From NCBI GenBank assembly GCA_027382625.1, contig JAJKFJ010021845.1, positions 62,001-126,000 on the forward strand: a stretch of 64,000 nucleotides of DNA, in the 5' to 3' direction. The position numbers and the translations under genes were made by a program. The stretch is from Tetmemena sp. SeJ-2015 (Eukaryota > Ciliophora > Spirotrichea > Sporadotrichida > Oxytrichidae). This document shows, one piece after another, positions 10,024 through 18,606 of this stretch (position 1 is its first letter; each line of letters opens with the position of its first letter). Below the pieces are notes generated by a model, which was not told where the DNA came from, did not search any database, and saw only the letters and a program-made list of their open reading frames with translations.

Positions 10024-10772
10024 ATGATCCGCCGTTCTGCCGCCCTGATCGCCCTTCTTTCCCTGCCCGGCCTGCCGCCTCCGTTTCCGGAATTCGGGCC
10101 CCCCGGCGTCGGATTTCAGGATTAAACACCTATATCCACAACAGCAGGGTGCCGCCCGCAGGCGCGGCAGCCACCCCTGCGGCCCCTGCGGGGGCCCCCG
10201 GCTGCGGGCTTGCCCCGGCTGCCGCCTCGGCCCGATCGACCGCGCGTCTGGCTTTGACCCCGCCGCCCCGCAGCCGCGGCGGCTGGAAACCGTCTACACG
10301 CCCGCCCGTCGCGGCCGATGGCGCCCGCCCGCGCGGCAATGCGCCGGCCGGGATCAAGGAAGAATCCGGCGAGATGGCCCATGCCAATACCGGCATCTCG
10401 GACGAGCAGGATTTCACCGCCGTGGCAGCGCGCGAGACCATCGCCAGCGACAAGGAACGGATCGAGCAGAACCGGGCGCAATATGTTGTCGTCCAGCCCA
10501 AGGACCTGCCGGTCCGTCCGGGTGACACTGGCCCGAACATCGCCGACTATGCGCTGAAGACCACCAATGAGCCGGGCACGGCGCTGTATCACCGTTCGGG
10601 CAGCCTGCGGAATTCAGCCAACTCCTGCGCCAAATTTTCGTCGCCTGACCTTGCCCAGCAGGAATTTCTTGCCAAGGGTGGGCCGGATCGCGACCGGCTG
10701 AACCTGGACCCGGACGGCGACGGTTTCGCCTGCACCTGGGACCCGCGCCCCTTCCGCAAAGCCCTTCAGTGA
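10024..10772 (+). CDS. Secreted or lipoprotein with C-terminal excalibur-like domain, frameshifted
   Basis: An ATG at 10024 opens a signal-peptide-like start (MIRRSAALIALLSLPGL) in one frame. The rest lies in another frame: a Pro/Ala-rich linker, a helical stretch (QDFTAVAARETIASDKERIE, NRAQYVVVQPKDLP) and a C-terminal motif GGPDRDRLNLDPDGDGFACT, WDPRPFR. The last part fits the excalibur calcium-binding consensus DxDGDGxxC seen in extracellular proteins. The stop TGA overlaps the GTG start of ampD. I do not know a function; a cell-envelope role is likely from the signal and from the neighbouring murein amidase. Confidence 0.6.
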
Positions 10773-11419
10773 CGGGTTTCCCCTCGCCGAATTTCGGCGA
10801 GCGGGCGGGGGGGGGCGCCTCTCCTGATACCATTCCGCCATGGCCGCTGGGGCCGGGGCGCGGGGGGCTGTGCGACCCGCAGACCGAGGTGTCGGCCAAG
10901 GCGGTGTCCGAGGATGGCGCGGTCGAGGCTCGGTGGTGAGGCGGCCCGGCCTGGCATGGCGGGGGGCACTGGGCCGGGTCGCCGACATCAACAGCCTTCC
11001 ATCGGCATCGAACTGGCGAACCGGGGCGTCCCCCCTTTCCAGAGCGCAGATGGCGGCTCGAGTCGCTTTTCGCGGGATCATGGGGGCGCTGGGGCCATTT
11101 CGCCCGCCCGCGTGATCGGCCATTTCCGACATGGCGCCGCGCAAAAAGGTCGATCCCGGCCCGCGCTTTGACTGGCGGAGGTGGCCTTGCAGGGGCTGGT
11201 GGGCCTGGCCCATGCCCGCCGACGTTCCGCCGGGGGCAGGGCTGCGCGATCTGGCGCGCGGCGGCGGGCTATGATCCGGCGCTGGACGAGGCTTTGCTGC
11301 TGACCGCCTTCCGCCTGCGCTTCCGGCCCTGGGCGAGGGGGCCGCAGGATGCGACGGACCTGGCGCTTCTTGCCGGGCTGGCGCGTTTGCCCGTTGACGG
11401 GGCCGGGTCCAGCGCCTAA
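10769..11419 (+). CDS. ampD: N-acetylmuramoyl-L-alanine amidase AmpD, heavily frameshifted
   Basis: The fragments in successive frames are FPSPNFGER (start, GTG at 10769 overlapping the previous stop), VADINSxSIGIELANRG, RVIGH, DPGPRFDWR, DEALLLTAFRLRFRPWA, and DATDLALLAGLARLPVD. Together they follow the AmpD plan: an amidase_2 zinc fold that cleaves the stem peptide from anhydro-muropeptides in cell-wall recycling. The histidine of RVIGH is one expected zinc ligand; the HYT ligand near the start is not readable. At least five indels occur between 10800 and 11270, among the worst in this window. Length (about 215 residues) is normal for the family. Confidence 0.72.
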
Positions 11420-11430
11420 GCCGCCCCTCG

Positions 11431-11813
11431 CGCGGATGGCTGGATGACCGCGGGGGGTTCGAGGAAAGTCCGGACTCCATGAAGCAAGGGTGCCGGGTAA
11501 TGCCCGGCGGGGGTAACCCCAGGGAAAGCGCCACAGAGAAGAGACTACCCCTGTCCGCAGGGGAAAAGGTGAAACGGTGGGGTAAGAGCCCACCGCGGAC
11601 TTGGCAACAAGGACGGCAAGGCAAGCCCCACCCGGAGCAATGCCGAATAGGGGCCTCGCGGGGGGAGGCCCGGGGAAAGGAAACCCCGCAGGGACGCTTC
11701 AGCCCAGAGGCCCGGGTTGGCAGCTGGACCCCGTGCAGGGGGGCAAAAAGGAATGGTCATCCAAAGGGGGGAAACCCTTTTTGGACAAAAATTTCCGGCT
11801 TACAGGCCATCCG
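11431..11813 (+). ncRNA. rnpB: RNase P RNA, bacterial class A
   Basis: The segment carries the universal conserved blocks in order: GAGGAAAGTCCGGACTCC (from about 11460), GGGAAAGCGCCACAGAGAA, GGTAAGAGCCCACCG, AAGGCAAGCCCCACCCGGAG, GGAATGGTCATCC, and near the 3' end CCGGCTTACAGGCC with ATCCGCG, which can pair with the 5' GCGGATGGC. Length of about 380 nt fits alphaproteobacterial rnpB. It lies directly after ampD and before a PaaI-type thioesterase. Some G and A runs look inflated, so the ends are good to about 10 bases. Confidence 0.93.
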
Positions 11814-11929
11814 CGAAATTTCCCGGGGGGGCCCCCCCCCCCCCCCCGAGAGGTCAGGGCCATGGGGCCCGGGTTCTTTTTCCCCCCCAGGTGCAAACCG
11901 GGCGGCAGGCGGCGGAGGAAGGCCAGGGG

Positions 11930-12410
11930 TTGACGACGACGGATGCGACGGCGGGGATTCATCCGGTGGGCAGGACAGCCGCCCTTCGCCCAGTATCTCG
12001 CCTGCGCCCAGGGGGCGCGGCCCGACCGGGTCGAGGCCGAGATGCCGGTCATTCCCGAACTGATCAACCGCAACGGCGTGTTGCATGGCGGGGCGATCAG
12101 GGGATCGCCGCAATCTGGGCGGCCCCGGGGGTTTTTCATAAACCCTTGGCCCTGACGAGGGCACCACACGGTGGAATGAAGACCAATTTCCTGCGCGCCG
12201 TTCCGTCGGGCGATCTTCTGCGGGCGGTGGCAGTGGCTGCACTCGGCCGCAAAAACCCAGATCTGGCAGACCACGCTCTATCGCGGGGGATGGGAAGGGG
12301 CGGCTCTGCGGGGGAAGAGGGCGGGGGAGGGGGTGGCCGGGGTCAAATTTCCCTCAAAAGGGGGGTTTCGTGTTTACTCTCCCCTCCCACTAAAAGGCGG
12401 GGGTTTTAAA
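11930..12410 (+). CDS. PaaI-type hotdog thioesterase, heavily frameshifted
   Basis: Fragments match the family in order: [14 protein letters not shown] start (TTG at 11930 preceded by GGAGGAAGG), [32 protein letters not shown] with the HGG hotdog motif, then [18 protein letters not shown] in the frame read as [13 protein letters not shown], and WQTTLYRG. PaaI thioesterases hydrolyse acyl-CoA esters in the cytoplasm; the substrate here is unknown. The expected middle helix after HGGAI is very short, and 12290-12440 is dominated by inflated homopolymers, so the C-terminus is not defined. Confidence 0.6.
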
Positions 12411-12450
12411 AAAATTTCGCGGGGGCGGTTTTCCCGGCCCGGAAACGACT

Positions 12451-12618
12451 ATGGCGAAGCCGACGACGATCAAGATCCGTCTGAACTCGACGGCGGGGAC
12501 CGGGCACTTCTACGTGACCAAGAAGAACGCCCGCACCATGACCGAGAAAATGTCGGTCAAGAAATACGACCCCGTCAAGCGCGAGCATGTGGAATACAAA
12601 GAAGGCAAGATCAAGTAA
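12451..12618 (+). CDS. rpmG: 50S ribosomal protein L33 (bL33)
   Basis: Complete 55-residue protein starting [20 protein letters not shown] and ending [11 protein letters not shown], the canonical bL33 of alphaproteobacteria. It is the cysteine-free form: the zinc-binding CxxC pairs of some L33 proteins are absent. It is intact although the DNA just upstream is noisy. A strong Rho-independent terminator follows at 12646-12670. Confidence 0.97.
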   Translation: MAKPTTIKIRLNSTAGTGHFYVTKKNARTMTEKMSVKKYDPVKREHVEYKEGKIK

Positions 12619-12645
12619 GATTCTTGTCCGCCTGGCCGGATGCAG

Positions 12646-12670
12646 GGCCGCCCTTTCGGGCGGCCTTTTC
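12646..12670 (+). terminator. Rho-independent terminator of rpmG
   Basis: Stem GGCCGCCC (12646-12653), loop TTTC, stem GGGCGGCC (12658-12665), followed by TTTTC. The position 28 bases after the rpmG stop and the T-run fit an intrinsic terminator. Confidence 0.9.
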
Positions 12671-12786
12671 ATTTGTTCCCCGGCCTGAGGCCGGCCCGGA
12701 CGGGTTTGCCCGACGAATATAAGCGCCGCTCACCCGAATCGCCGCGGTTGCGCTTGACCTTCACCCCGGGAATGTGGTGCGGTGAG

Positions 12787-13487
12787 ATGAAAGGGGCGGC
12801 GCATGGAGGGGAATCCCGGAAAGAGCATTATGTGGCGCGCGTGGGCTGGCTGCGGGCGGCGGTGCTTGGCGCGAATGACGGCATCGTCTCGACCGCCTCG
12901 CTGATCGTGGGGTGGCGCGGCGTCGGCCGGGCCGAGGTTCTGGTGGCCGGGGGGCCCGGGTGGCAGCGGGGGCCTGTCCATGGCGGCGGGGGGAATATGT
13001 CTCGGTCTCGTCCAATCCGATACCGAGGCCGCCGACATCCGCCGTGAGCGGGCCGAGATCGGGGCCCGATCCGGCGGAAGAGCTGCGGGCCCTGGCCGGC
13101 ATCTACGAAGATCGCGGCGTCCCGGGCCGATCTGGCGCCCAGGTGGCCGAGGCGCTGCACGCCAGGGACCCGCTGGCCGCCCATGTGCGCGACGAGCTGG
13201 GCATATTCGACCATAACGAGGCGAAGCCGCTGTCGGCAGCGGCGGCTTCGGCCATGACCTTTGGCGTCGGTGCGGCGCTGCCTCTGGTGACGGCCATGCT
13301 GGTGCCGGAGGCGCAGATCGCGCTTTGGGTCACCACGCTGTCGCTGGTGTTCCTGCCGTGCTTGGCGCGGCGGGGCGCGGGCCGGGGGGCGCCCCGTGCC
13401 CCGCGCGGTGGCCCGGGTGACCTTCTGGGGGGCCGTGGCCATGGCGGTGACCTGGGCGGTCGGCCATGTCTTGGGGCCGTGGTCTGA
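12787..13487 (+). CDS. VIT1/CCC1-family iron/manganese transporter, frameshifted
   Basis: Integral membrane protein of the vacuolar-iron-transporter-like family. The start MKGAAHGGESRKEHYVAR, then GWLRAAVLGANDGIVSTASL (first transmembrane helix with the conserved NDGIVS), a second segment ending in the SMAAGEYVSVSSQ-like motif (read as MAAGEYVSV), and IFDHNEAKPLSAAAASAMTF belong to this family. The last two membrane helices (ALPLVTAMLV and ALWVTTLSLVFLP) precede VTWAVGHVLGAVV. Indels lie near 12920, 13010, 13065, 13120 and 13370-13420. Length of about 232 residues is usual. VIT proteins move Fe2+ or Mn2+ out of the cytoplasm; the metal is not predictable here. Confidence 0.82.
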
Positions 13488-13506
13488 GCGACGGCCGCAG
13501 GCCAAG

Positions 13507-13534
13507 AAAAGGCCGGGGTTTCCCCGGCCTTCGG
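13507..13534. terminator. Bidirectional hairpin terminator between convergent genes
   Basis: AAGGCCGGGG-TT-TCCCCGGCCTT forms a 10-bp stem with A-run before and T-rich sequence after, so it can act on both strands. It lies between the convergent VIT gene and the Bax-inhibitor-like gene. Confidence 0.82.
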
Positions 13535-13553
13535 TCTTTCCAAACTGCTGCGC

Positions 13554-14329
13554 TTAATTTTGCGGTTGCCCAGGAATTGCGCAGGAAACATGAAACCCGG
13601 TTGATGAAGTCGAGATAGAGGTTCAGGCGCCCATAATGGCAGCTTGCCCAGCCATTCCTGATCCATCGACGCGGCAATGCTGGATATAGGTGTTCTTGAT
13701 TGTTTTTGGGTGTCCCAGGCGGTCAGGCCGGCAAAGATCAGCACGCCGATGGCCGAGATCGCGAAGGCCAGGCCTTCCGAAGCCAGGAACCAGTTGACGA
13801 TCATCGCGACGATCAGACCGATCAGCCCCATCATCAGGAAGGCGCCCATCGGGGCCAGATCACGCTTGGTCAGATAGCCATAGATCGACAGCGAGGCGAA
13901 GGCGATCGCCGTGACCAGGAAGGTGGTCGCGATCGAGGTGCCGGTGAAGACCAGGAAGATCGAGGACAGCGACAGGCCCATCAGCGCCGCATAGGCGTAG
14001 AAGTAAAGCTGCGCCGCCGCCGCCGACAGACGGTTGATCACCGCGCCGAACAGGAAGACCATGGCCAGCGGGGCCAGCATGATCACCCATTTCAGGGGCG
14101 AGATATAAAGCGCATAGCCAAGGCCGGTCAGATATTCATTGGCGCCGATCTGGTACTCGGTGGGGGTCGATGTGACCGACAGCCCGGCCAGGGCCCAGGC
14201 CGCAGCGCCCGTGACCAGCATCGCCACGGACATCAGCCCGTAGACCTTGTTCATATGGGCGCGCAGCCCTGCATCGATCTGGGCGCGGGCACCTACGCCG
14301 ACGCCACGAACCGTGTCAAATTGAGCCAT
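13554..14329 (-). CDS. Bax inhibitor-1/YccA-family membrane protein
   Basis: Start MAQFDTVRGVGVGARAQID (ATG at 14329), then about seven hydrophobic helices, with the family features HMNKVYGLMSVAMLVTG, LYISPLKWVIMLAPLAMVF, YAALMGLSLSSIFLVFTG, IYGYLTKRDLAPMGAFL and FAISAIGVLIFAGLTAWDTQ. The frame is open to about 13690; there an indel moves the end (AASMDQEWLGK, LNLYLDFIN, LLSFLGNRK-like) to other frames. BI-1 proteins are calcium-leak or membrane-stress proteins; bacterial members are often linked to FtsH. Function here is inferred from family only. Confidence 0.87.
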
Positions 14330-14475
14330 TAAAGCCTCCGATGTTGTCCCTAAGGGCAACGCCGATTTGGCCGGCGATACCACATGCGGGAAATATCGGA
14401 ACTCTTGACGCGCATTTCAAGAATTTCCGACTGGAATTTCGCGCGGTTGCGGGGCGAAACCCGGAGCCTGCGATT

Positions 14476-14691
14476 TCAGCCGCGCCAATGCGCCGGGGAA
14501 TCCCACAAGGGGCGGTCGGCTTCTGCCTCGGCCGCGGCGCGGGTGACGCCGATGTCTTGCAAGAGCCGGTCGTCGAGAAGGCGCAGGCGGGCCTTTTGCC
14601 GCGCCTCGTGGCGCCACGCGAGAAGGCGCAACAGCAGGCGCGGCAGGGCCAGGCGGCGGGGTGGCTTGCGGGCGGCGGCGGGGGCGAACAT
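14476..14691 (-). CDS. DUF1127 small basic protein
   Basis: Complete 71-residue protein: a short N-terminus (MFAPAAARKPPRRL), then RLLAWRHEARQKARLRLLDD and RLLQDIGVTRAAAEAEADRP, the DUF1127 (YjiS-like) signature, ending PLWDSPAHWRG. Such proteins are highly arginine-rich, often stress induced, and have been linked to RNA turnover and phosphate-related regulation in alphaproteobacteria. It lies divergent to a LysR regulator 125 bp away and may share its control region. Confidence 0.87.
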   Translation of the reverse strand: MFAPAAARKPPRRLALPRLLLRLLAWRHEARQKARLRLLDDRLLQDIGVTRAAAEAEADRPLWDSPAHWRG

Positions 14692-14801
14692 CGTTTCATC
14701 CTTTCATCATGGCTTGTGAGTCTGTGGGGGTTCTGCATCAGGATGCTTGATAGGTAATGTTGGGCGTTCTATGATGGAAACGAATGTTCGTGATATGATT
14801 C

Positions 14802-14816
14802 ATCAAGGATCTTGAT
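14802..14816. promoter_or_regulatory. LysR-type palindrome at the regulator start
   Basis: ATCAAG-GAT-CTTGAT is a perfect 6-bp inverted repeat with 3-bp spacer, ending exactly one base before the LysR start codon. It fits the T-N11-A pattern of LysR-family binding sites and also contains the AAGGA of the ribosome binding site. A second small palindrome, CGAATGTTCG, lies at 14781-14790. Autoregulation is a reasonable inference. Confidence 0.45.
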
Positions 14817-15717
14817 ATGCCGCGCAACCTCGACCTGACCGCGCTGCGCGCCTTTGTCACTGTCGCCGAAGTGGGCGGGGTGACGCGGGCGGCGGGCTTC
14901 CTGAACCTGACGCAATCGGCGGTGTCGATGCAGCTCAAGCGTCTGGAAGAGGCGCTGGGCCAGACGCTGTTCCTGCGCGCGGCGCGCAAAACTGGGGCCC
15001 CCTTTGGCCGGGGGGCGAAGCAACTTCGTCCTATGGGCGGCGGATGCTTGGGGCTGAATGGGCGAGGCGCTGGAACCCCCCGGATGGGGATGGGCGCCTA
15101 TGGGGCGAAATCCGGCTGGGCGTGGGCCCCTGACGTGGTTTAAAAACCCGATGATTTCCCCCTGATCATGGAAACGGGTGAATGTAATCCCGGGGTTTCG
15201 GATCAACCTGCCTCCGGGTTTTACGGGCCTTGGAAAAAAAGGGGTCTGGCGCGCGGGGGGATTAAGACGTGATCCGACCCCGGAAAAACATTTGGGGCCG
15301 GGGCCCCCCCCCCCGGCAAACCCCCGGGGTTGGAATTTTGGCCTGCAGGGCCCCCGGGCCCAGGGGGACCCCCCGGGGGGCCCTTTGAAAGGGCATCCAA
15401 ACGCCCGGGCGCCCGGGGGGCGCGGGGGGGGGATTCCCCCGGGGCCAAAACGGGGGGCGGCGAAAAGGGGGGGGTTTAAGGGGACGGGGGCGCGGGCCCG
15501 ACCTTTTCCGGTTTTGGGGCGGAATTTTTGGGGGGAAAATTTCCCGAGGGACGGCGGCGATCGGGCCCGGTTGACAAATTTTTGCCTGGGCCCGGGGGGG
15601 TTTTGGGGCAGACACAGATTTGCCCTTTTTTTTCCGGGGGGATCAAGGCGGCGCGGAAAGAGGTGATGACTGCCTCTTGGTTTCCCAAGGGTGGGGGCTG
15701 CGCCTATTCCTTTCTGA
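14817..15717 (+). CDS. LysR-family transcriptional regulator, badly degraded sequence
   Basis: The DNA-binding domain is clear: MPRNLDLTALRAFVTVAEVG, VTRAAGFLNLTQSAVSMQLK and RLEEALGQTLFLRAARK form the winged helix-turn-helix of LysR regulators. After about residue 60 the sequence is full of inflated G and C runs, and only traces such as EIRLGV-like and VNVIPGFRINLPPGF of the effector-binding domain can be read in several frames. The end is placed where the convergent quinone oxidoreductase begins. Whether the gene is intact cannot be judged from this sequence. Target genes are unknown; the divergent DUF1127 gene is a candidate. Confidence 0.7.
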
Positions 15718-16716
15718 GGGGTCGACCCGCAAGGGGGAAAAGAAACCTTTTCCCGGTTTGGGGCCGGTCGCGCAGAAAGGGCCCGGCCGTAGGGAGGCTT
15801 TTCCAAAAGGGGGAGGACATGGGGACATGGGGGGAAAGGCGGCCCCCTTCCCCACCCGCGGTCAATTTTGGGCCAGGCTGGCCGTCATCACCCCCGGGGG
15901 CGAAATTCCGGGATAGGCGCCCAAACCCCCCCCGGCCCGCGGGAAAGGTGATGTTTCGGACAAGAAAACGGTTTTAGCGCCACTTTTCGGCACCTCGCCC
16001 CCGGCAAAGCCGATGGCCAGCATCCGCCGCCGGGCCGGGTCGCGCGCAGCGCGGCATCAAAGCCGGGGCCGCCGACCGTGTCATAGGTGACATCCAGGCT
16101 GCCCAGGGCGCGCAGGGCCTCTTTCAGGCCGTCGCCGCCAGGATGGGCCTCGCTGTCGATCACCGTCTCTGGCGCCGGCTTTGCGCGCGATTTCAGCCTT
16201 GTCCACCCCGCGCACCGAGGCGATGACCGCGCGCCCAGCAGATGACCGATCTCGACTGCGGTCAGCCCGACACCGCCTGCGGCGCCGGTGACGACAGCGT
16301 CTCGCCGTTGCAGCCGTGCCAGATGCGTCAGCGCCAGATGCGACGTGCCATAGGCGATCTGGAAACCGGCGGCGACGGCGAACGGCATGGTGGCGGGCAG
16401 GGGCAGGCAGCCGGTCGACCGGCACGACGGCATATTCGGCGAAGCCGCCAAGGCCTGCATAGGCAGCGACCCTGGTGCCGGGGGGCGGCGCCTTGGTCCC
16501 GGGGCCGGCCTGCAGCACCGTTCCGGCCAGTTCCAGCCCCGGCACGAAAGGCGGCGCGGGGCGGGTCTGGTAGCGGCCTTGCAGCATGAGCAGATCGGCG
16601 AAGTTCAACCCCGCAGCGGCGACGCGCAGCAGCACTTCGCCCGGCCCGGGCTCGGGACGTGGAATTGCCGCAATCAGCGGTTGGCTGTTGAGCTTGGCAA
16701 CGGTCCAGGCCTGCAT
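15704..16716 (-). CDS. Zinc-free alcohol dehydrogenase / NADPH:quinone oxidoreductase, frameshifted
   Basis: MDR-superfamily protein starting MQAWTVAKLNSQPLIAAIPR (ATG at 16716). GEVLLRVAAAGLNFADLLML and FVPGLELAGTVLQAGPG are the N-terminal domain of the quinone-oxidoreductase branch. VTGAAGGVGLTAVEIGHLLG is the nucleotide-binding AxxGGVG motif, followed by DVTYDTVGGPGFDAALRATR. From about 15960 downward the sequence is noisy, but KRFLVKNI-like, PEFRP, MTASLAQ and GRLSPHV fragments continue the family pattern to a TAG near 15704. The product would reduce quinones or enones with NADPH in the cytoplasm; the substrate is unknown. Confidence 0.78.
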
Positions 16717-17095
16717 ATTGCCCTCATCCTTGGCGGTGATACCGGGCCAAGACTAACGGGGCGGGGGGCGCTGCGCCATTGGAACGGATGTCGCGCTTGC
16801 GCTGGGAGGGGCGGTTGTCCCGGCAGTGGATTTCAGGATGCTACTCAAAATGCAATGCAATTTGCAAAACTCTCAAAAGGCGAGTGCCGTCAAGGTAAGG
16901 CATCCCCTGACGTTAAACCTGGCCCTGTGCACAAAGATTGTACAGTCGAATAATTGTACCTGTCGAAATGGACAGGTTTTTACGAACTTTGGGGGAATCT
17001 GGTGATTCTTTCAGGAATCGACACTGTTGGCACGATTCATGCTTATCATTAACCGAGGGGACCCGCGCAATTTCTGCGCAACCACGGAGTGAAGT
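16717..17095. other. 379-bp intergenic region with small inverted repeats
   Basis: No coding sequence is supported here. The region becomes less GC-rich toward the XRE gene. It holds TGCAA-T-TTGCA (16856-16866), two direct TTGTAC repeats about 17 bp apart (near 16938 and 16954), a terminator-like hairpin (16958-16981) and a CtrA-type half-site TTAACC at 17049-17054. It probably contains the promoter and operators of the downstream XRE regulator, and perhaps a short untranslated transcript. Confidence 0.4.
16958..16981 (+). terminator. Orphan Rho-independent terminator-like hairpin
   Basis: ACCTGTC (16958-16964), loop GAAATG, GACAGGT (16971-16977), then a T-run. No plus-strand gene precedes it for about 1.2 kb (the LysR gene ends near 15717 and the gene between is on the minus strand). 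It could end a small RNA or attenuate the leader of the XRE gene. Confidence 0.5.
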
Positions 17096-17453
17096 ATGAA
17101 GCACCCCGTGGACGCCCATGTGGGCAAGCGCATCCGGCATCGTCGCTGGATGGTGGGCATGACGCAACAGCAATTGGCCGACAAGGTCGGTATCAAGTTC
17201 CAGCAGATCCAGAAATATGAGACCGGGCATGAACCGTGTCAGCGCCTCCCGGCTTTGGGATATCGCGGATGCGCTGGGTGTCCAGATCGCCTTCTTTTTC
17301 GAGGTCTGAACGACAGTAAGCGGCCCGGCCCGCACAGGCGACATGATGGCCGACAAAGAGGCGCTGGAACTCGTCCGGTCCTACTACGCCATCCCCGAAG
17401 CGCAGCGCCGCCGCCTCTTCGACCTCGCCCGCGTCCTGTCGGACGCCGCCTAG
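17096..17453 (+). CDS. XRE-family regulator, PraR/PhrR-like, frameshifted
   Basis: [40 protein letters not shown] and ETG form the helix-turn-helix of the alphaproteobacterial PraR/PhrR group. An indel near 17235 moves the rest into another frame, where [25 protein letters not shown], then [20 protein letters not shown] and [15 protein letters not shown] follow, ending at TAG 17451-17453. In rhizobia PraR represses biofilm and quorum-sensing genes; here only the family assignment is supported. The long upstream region suggests regulated expression. Confidence 0.83.
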
Positions 17454-17575
17454 CTGAACCCTTGAGGGTCAGGGGGGCCGAACCGGCCTCCCGGCGGGTC
17501 GCGACGCGCCTGCCAGTGCCCTTGAAGGCCAATCCAGCAGAAGCGGACCCCTCGGTTCTTGCGCCAAGCTTGACC

Positions 17576-17615
17576 CCACCCCCGGCGAGAGATAGCGCCG
17601 GGGGTGGCGTCTTTC
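17576..17615 (+). terminator. Hairpin terminator after the XRE gene
   Basis: CCACCCCCGGCG (17576-17587), loop AGAGATAG, CGCCGGGGGTGG (17596-17607), followed by CGTCTTTCT. The 12-bp stem is strong; the T-run is weak. Confidence 0.65.
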
Positions 17616-17641
17616 TGGGGTGCAGGCTTGGCGGGGGTGAC

Positions 17642-18438
17642 ATGAAGATCGACACGGTTTTTTGGCCGAGGGAAAGGCCGATGTGGCAGATGAGCTGGGC
17701 CCATGGCCCCGGGCGGGCGGCGACGCTGTTGGCATTTCCGGCAGGCCGGCTGGGACGCCGAAAACAAGGAAAGCGCGCGGTTCGATCCCGTCACCGTCGC
17801 CGACCGGCTGTCCGAGCCAGATGGCCGCATTTTGGCCCGCCGCCCGCAGGACGGCATCCCCGGCGAGGAGTTATGGGACCAGCCCCGGCACCAGCGGCCT
17901 GTGCTGGGTGGGTTTGGGCCCAATCGACGGCACGCGCGGCTATATTTCCGGCACGCCGACCTGGGGGGTGCTGATCTCGGTCGCCGATGCGACCGGGCCA
18001 GAAATGCGCCCGCTATACGGCCTGATCGATCAGCCGCATATCGGCGAACGCTTCGAGGGCGGCTTCGGGCGCGCCCGGCTGACCGGGCCGCGCGGCGAGA
18101 TGCCGCTGCGCACGCGGCCCGCGCGCGCCCTGTCGGAAGCGATCCTGTTCACGACCTTCCCGAGGTCGGCAGGCCGGGGAAAGGGCGCGGCTTCCGGCGG
18201 GTGGCGCCCAAGGCGCGGCTGGTGCGCTATGTATGGATTGTTATCCCTATGCGCTGATCGCGGCGGGGCAGATCGACCTTGTGATCGAGCCGGCTGCAGC
18301 CTGTGACGTGCAGGCGCCCATCGCGTGAAGCCCGCATCGCCCGTTGGCAGGGCAGGCCCGCCGATGGGCGCCGCGTCCTGGCCGGGGCCCAACCCGCAGA
18401 TCCATGCCGAGGCGCTGGCCTTGCTGAACGCGGGCTGA
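17642..18438 (+). CDS. hisN: Inositol-monophosphatase-family protein, probable histidinol-phosphatase, frameshifted
   Basis: Fragments in order: HFRQAGLDAENK-like near 17730-17760, [82 protein letters not shown], and, across frames, [21 protein letters not shown] and [13 protein letters not shown]. The set matches the HisN type of magnesium-dependent phosphatase, which removes phosphate from histidinol phosphate in alphaproteobacteria. The metal motif is normally DPIDGT; the first Asp reads Gly, but this spot is beside an indel, so a true substitution is not shown. Start ATG at 17642 is tentative. Confidence 0.72.
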
Positions 18439-18606
18439 CGTGGCTCGCCGTGCCGGGCAATGGTCCGCATTTTACGCCCACAATGATTGAGACCGCGCCG
18501 CCTTTGCGCTAGAACCGCAGGGCGGCGCCCAAGTCCTTCCCCCCTTCTGTCGGCCCGCGGGTCCCGATCAACCGAAGGGGCGGCCCGCTGGGGCCAAGGG
18601 GAAGGC

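Noticed and set aside
11479..12063. Open frames across the RNase P RNA
   Set aside because: The bases carry the conserved rnpB blocks; the translated products have no family features.
15178..15666. Gly/Pro-rich open frames that look like low-complexity or collagen-like proteins
   Set aside because: They come from inflated G and C runs in a region of poor consensus, not from a real repeat protein.
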